A DNA stretch of 6,752 bases. It comes from Phycisphaerae bacterium. GTDB taxonomy: Bacteria > Planctomycetota > Phycisphaerae > SM23-33. The notes beneath the pieces were generated by a model that searched no databases, was not told the DNA's origin, and saw only the letters and a program-made list of their open reading frames with translations. Both the position numbers and the translations under genes were made by a program. Below, in pieces: positions 5,547-6,752 of the stretch; position 1 is the first letter of the stretch; the number at the start of each line of letters is the position of its first letter. The DNA is taken from positions 1 to 6,752 of the forward strand of contig JALHTV010000296.1 in the NCBI GenBank assembly GCA_022866005.1, read 5' to 3'.

Positions 5547-6535
5547 GGCAATTCCGGGGGCAGCGGCGGCGAACCTGCACTTTCTGAGGCGATGGCCAGT
5601 CGTTCGATCCGTGGATCATAGCCCTCGGCGTAATGGGCGTACATTTTGGTCGTGTTGATGCTCTTGTGGCCCATCCAGTCGCCGACCTCTGCCAGTTCCA
5701 CGCCGCGGGCGCCGTCGGGACCGGGCCGCACCAGCCGCGTGGCAAAGGTATGGCGCAGCAGGTGCCAGCCCCGGCCGGTCTGACCCTTCGGCACACGGGC
5801 AAAGGCCGGGTGGCAGGCGGCGATCGGGACTAGCGCCCGGGCCCACCAACTGTAGCCGCGGGGCCGGTCGGCCAGGGCGGGTCCTGGCCCGCGCCATCCG
5901 GGGAAGACCCAGGCCAGCCCTGCCGTGGCCTGAAGTTGGCGGTGCAGGGCCTCCAGGGCGAGCCGATTCAAAGGCAGCAGCCTGGGCCGCTTGGACTTGC
6001 TTTTCCGCACGGTCAGAACCCGACGGGCGAAGTCCACATCTTCCCAGCGCAGGAGCCGAAGCTCGTTCATCCGAAGCCCAGTGTTGAGTGCCACGACTAC
6101 CTCGACCTCCAGATCGTATCGTGCCGCCAACGTCAAGAGGCCGGGGAGTTCCTCATCCAGCACATAGCGGGGCAGGCATTCTTCGGGCGCGGGGCCCCTG
6201 ATCCCCTCGGCGGGGTCACCGGGGAGGATGTCCGCCTCGCGGAGGAAGCGGCAGAACCCCCGGATGGCGGCCAGATGATTTCGCACGGTCCGGGGGCTGG
6301 CTGGCCGTTGCCGCAGGGCGGCCAGATAGGCGCGAATGGCGGGGCGCGTGATGCCGGCGGGGTCCTGGCCGATGGCGGTGAGGAAGTCCCGAGCGCGGGC
6401 GGTGCAACGCCGCGCCCACCCGTTTCCTGCTGCGAGCCGACAATCGATGAGATAACGGCCCAGGATGTCCGAGAGGCCGCAGGAATCTTGGCGGGCGCTC
6501 CAGAGCCGGAGGCGGAATGCGGAAGATTCACCCAT
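5543..6535 (-). CDS. Tyrosine recombinase / phage integrase (complete catalytic set)
   Basis: A 330-residue site-specific recombinase that would cut and rejoin DNA through a 3'-phosphotyrosine link to insert or remove the element. The ATG at 6535 is chosen because AGAGGG (6544-6549) lies 8 bases upstream; the frame opens as far as 6721, but that would start inside the tRNA. The N-terminal core-binding domain spans about residues 18-110 (helices with SPRTVRNHLAAIRGFCRFLR). The catalytic domain follows with all expected residues: R155 in TGLRMNELRLLRW, a beta-hairpin Lys around K178/K180 (VRKSKSKRPR), H258 and R261 in HLLRHTFATRL, H290 in DWMGHKSINTTK, and nucleophile Y299 nine residues later. 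Length and motif order match XerC/D-like phage integrases; there is no obvious arm-binding domain ahead of the core-binding domain. Its start lies 178 bases from the 3' end of a tRNA, which supports integration at that tRNA rather than a housekeeping Xer role. Confidence 0.95.
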   Translation of the reverse strand: MGESSAFRLRLWSARQDSCGLSDILGRYLIDCRLAAGNGWARRCTARARDFLTAIGQDPAGITRPAIRAYLAALRQRPASPRTVRNHLAAIRGFCRFLREADILPGDPAEGIRGPAPEECLPRYVLDEELPGLLTLAARYDLEVEVVVALNTGLRMNELRLLRWEDVDFARRVLTVRKSKSKRPRLLPLNRLALEALHRQLQATAGLAWVFPGWRGPGPALADRPRGYSWWARALVPIAACHPAFARVPKGQTGRGWHLLRHTFATRLVRPGPDGARGVELAEVGDWMGHKSINTTKMYAHYAEGYDPRIERLAIASESAGSPPLPPELP

Positions 6536-6543
6536 GGGACGGT

Positions 6544-6549
6544 CCCTCT
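6544..6549 (-). promoter_or_regulatory. Ribosome binding site that decides the integrase start
   Basis: AGAGGG lies 8 bases before the ATG at 6535. No comparable site precedes any other in-frame start, and the upstream part of the frame reads through the promoter region and into the tRNA. Confidence 0.7.
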
Positions 6550-6614
6550 GCCCATCCGTGGGACTGACTATCAGCGCCCGCTTGTGCGTGGCCCAGGGGG
6601 GACCGGAGAGCGGG

Positions 6615-6643
6615 AATAGAACGGGCGCCCCGACAATCGTCAA
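6615..6643 (-). promoter_or_regulatory. Candidate integrase promoter with a palindrome in its spacer
   Basis: On the minus strand, TTGACG (6638-6643) is followed after 17 bases by TCTATT (6615-6620), a four-of-six -10 match that lacks the highly conserved second A. It would drive the integrase with a leader of about 70 bases. The spacer contains the perfect palindrome GGGCGCCC (6623-6630), a possible repressor or integrase binding site. The -35 hexamer is identical to that of the promoter at 5518-5546. Confidence 0.4.
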
Positions 6644-6652
6644 GTACAAAAT

Positions 6653-6675
6653 GCAGAAAAACCGCCTCTTTCTGC
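6653..6675. repeat. Inverted repeat between tRNA and integrase promoter
   Basis: Perfect 7-base arms GCAGAAA (6653-6659) and TTTCTGC (6669-6675) flank a 9-base loop. On the minus strand the hairpin is followed only by ATTTTG, so it would be at best a weak terminator for the tRNA. It could instead be a binding site in the attachment region. The stem is AT-rich in a GC-rich neighbourhood, which makes chance somewhat less likely. Confidence 0.4.
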
Positions 6676-6712
6676 CCGGGCCCCAATGCTCGCCCCTCCC
6701 GAAACTTATGAA

Positions 6713-6752
6713 TACCCCCAAGGGGAGTCGAACCCCTGTCTCCAGGATGAGA
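6713..6752 (-). tRNA. tRNA-Glu(CUC), 3' half (5' half beyond right edge)
   Basis: Read on the minus strand, the last 40 bases fold as the 3' half of a tRNA. Position 33 is U at 6752, the anticodon CUC is at 6749-6751 and A37 at 6748. The 3' anticodon strand CCTGG is at 6742-6746 and a 4-base variable region AGAC at 6738-6741. The T arm is AGGGG / TTCGACT / CCCCT (6721-6737). The 3' acceptor strand TGGGGGT (6714-6720) is followed by discriminator A at 6713. CCA is not encoded. The 4-base variable region, the UC-A anticodon loop and a GGGGGTA end are typical of bacterial tRNA-Glu, where U72 pairs with G1. Aligning with a 5-base variable region would give anticodon TCT but put a C at position 37, which is unlikely. 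Whether the 5' half is intact cannot be seen. Confidence 0.8.
6713..6752. other. Probable integrase-side attachment site (att) at the tRNA 3' end
   Basis: Tyrosine-recombinase elements commonly insert at the 3' end of a tRNA and carry a copy of that end, which keeps the tRNA whole. Here the tRNA 3' end faces the integrase and the phage genes, so the junction should lie within or next to this stretch. It includes the palindrome CCCCAAGGGG (6716-6725), formed by the acceptor and T-stem strands. No second copy is visible in the window. The matching site is expected beyond the left edge. Confidence 0.55.

Noticed and set aside
5936..6619. A 227-codon plus-strand frame opposite the integrase
   Set aside because: The opposite strand encodes a complete integrase with every catalytic residue, so this is a shadow frame.
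6536..6721. A longer integrase start at 6721
   Set aside because: It would begin within the tRNA acceptor strand and translate the promoter region. The ATG at 6535 has a proper ribosome site and gives a normal integrase length.
6713..6752. tmRNA 3' end
   Set aside because: The T arm alone would fit, but the acceptor strand TGGGGGT has G at position 70, so the G3-U70 pair needed for alanine charging is not possible. The upstream bases form a normal tRNA-Glu anticodon arm.
1..6752. CRISPR array, insertion sequence or recognisable defence enzyme
   Set aside because: I found no regularly spaced direct repeats, no transposase motifs, and no nuclease, helicase, reverse transcriptase or toxin motifs in the supported reading frames.

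Overview
This window looks like the integrase-proximal end of a tailed-phage prophage in a high-GC bacterium. The right edge is a host tRNA gene, and everything to its left appears to be inserted DNA. The style of the tail proteins, especially the tape-measure protein and the reading-frame vocabulary of the three genes after it, reminds me of prophages in planctomycete-like genomes. That taxonomic guess comes from memory of similar proteins and is weak. No gene here fixes the host.

Layout. Positions 1-4395 hold a rightward operon that enters from beyond the left edge: the C-terminal part of a tape-measure protein (1-1341), then three proteins of the tail tip/baseplate position (1360-2241, 2243-3070, 3078-4097), then a short six-cysteine protein (about 4120-4395). 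Gaps between these genes are 18, 1, 7 and about 22 bases, which indicates one transcript. Positions 4370-6535 hold three leftward genes, in order of transcription: a complete tyrosine recombinase (6535-5543), a small zinc-ribbon protein with a membrane hairpin inside the ribbon (5361-5107), and a secreted or membrane-anchored coiled-coil protein (5056-4370). The two converging blocks overlap by 26 bases at 4370-4395. At the far right (6713-6752 and beyond) lies the 3' half of a tRNA on the minus strand, most likely tRNA-Glu(CUC), with its 3' end facing the integrase. This is the usual geometry of a tRNA-targeted integration site.

How it may work together. The rightward genes build the tail: length ruler, then tip components. 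The integrase would insert the element at the tRNA 3' end. The two small leftward genes have their own good-looking promoter at the integrase stop codon, oppose the structural operon, and encode envelope-directed proteins. This is the typical position and look of 'moron' cargo expressed from the dormant prophage, and I consider this pair the most interesting part of the window. No repressor, excisionase, lysis, replication or packaging gene is recognisable here, and no CRISPR array or insertion sequence is present. No stretch longer than about 180 bases lacks a gene; the two longest gaps (5362-5542 and 6536-6712) each hold a promoter candidate.
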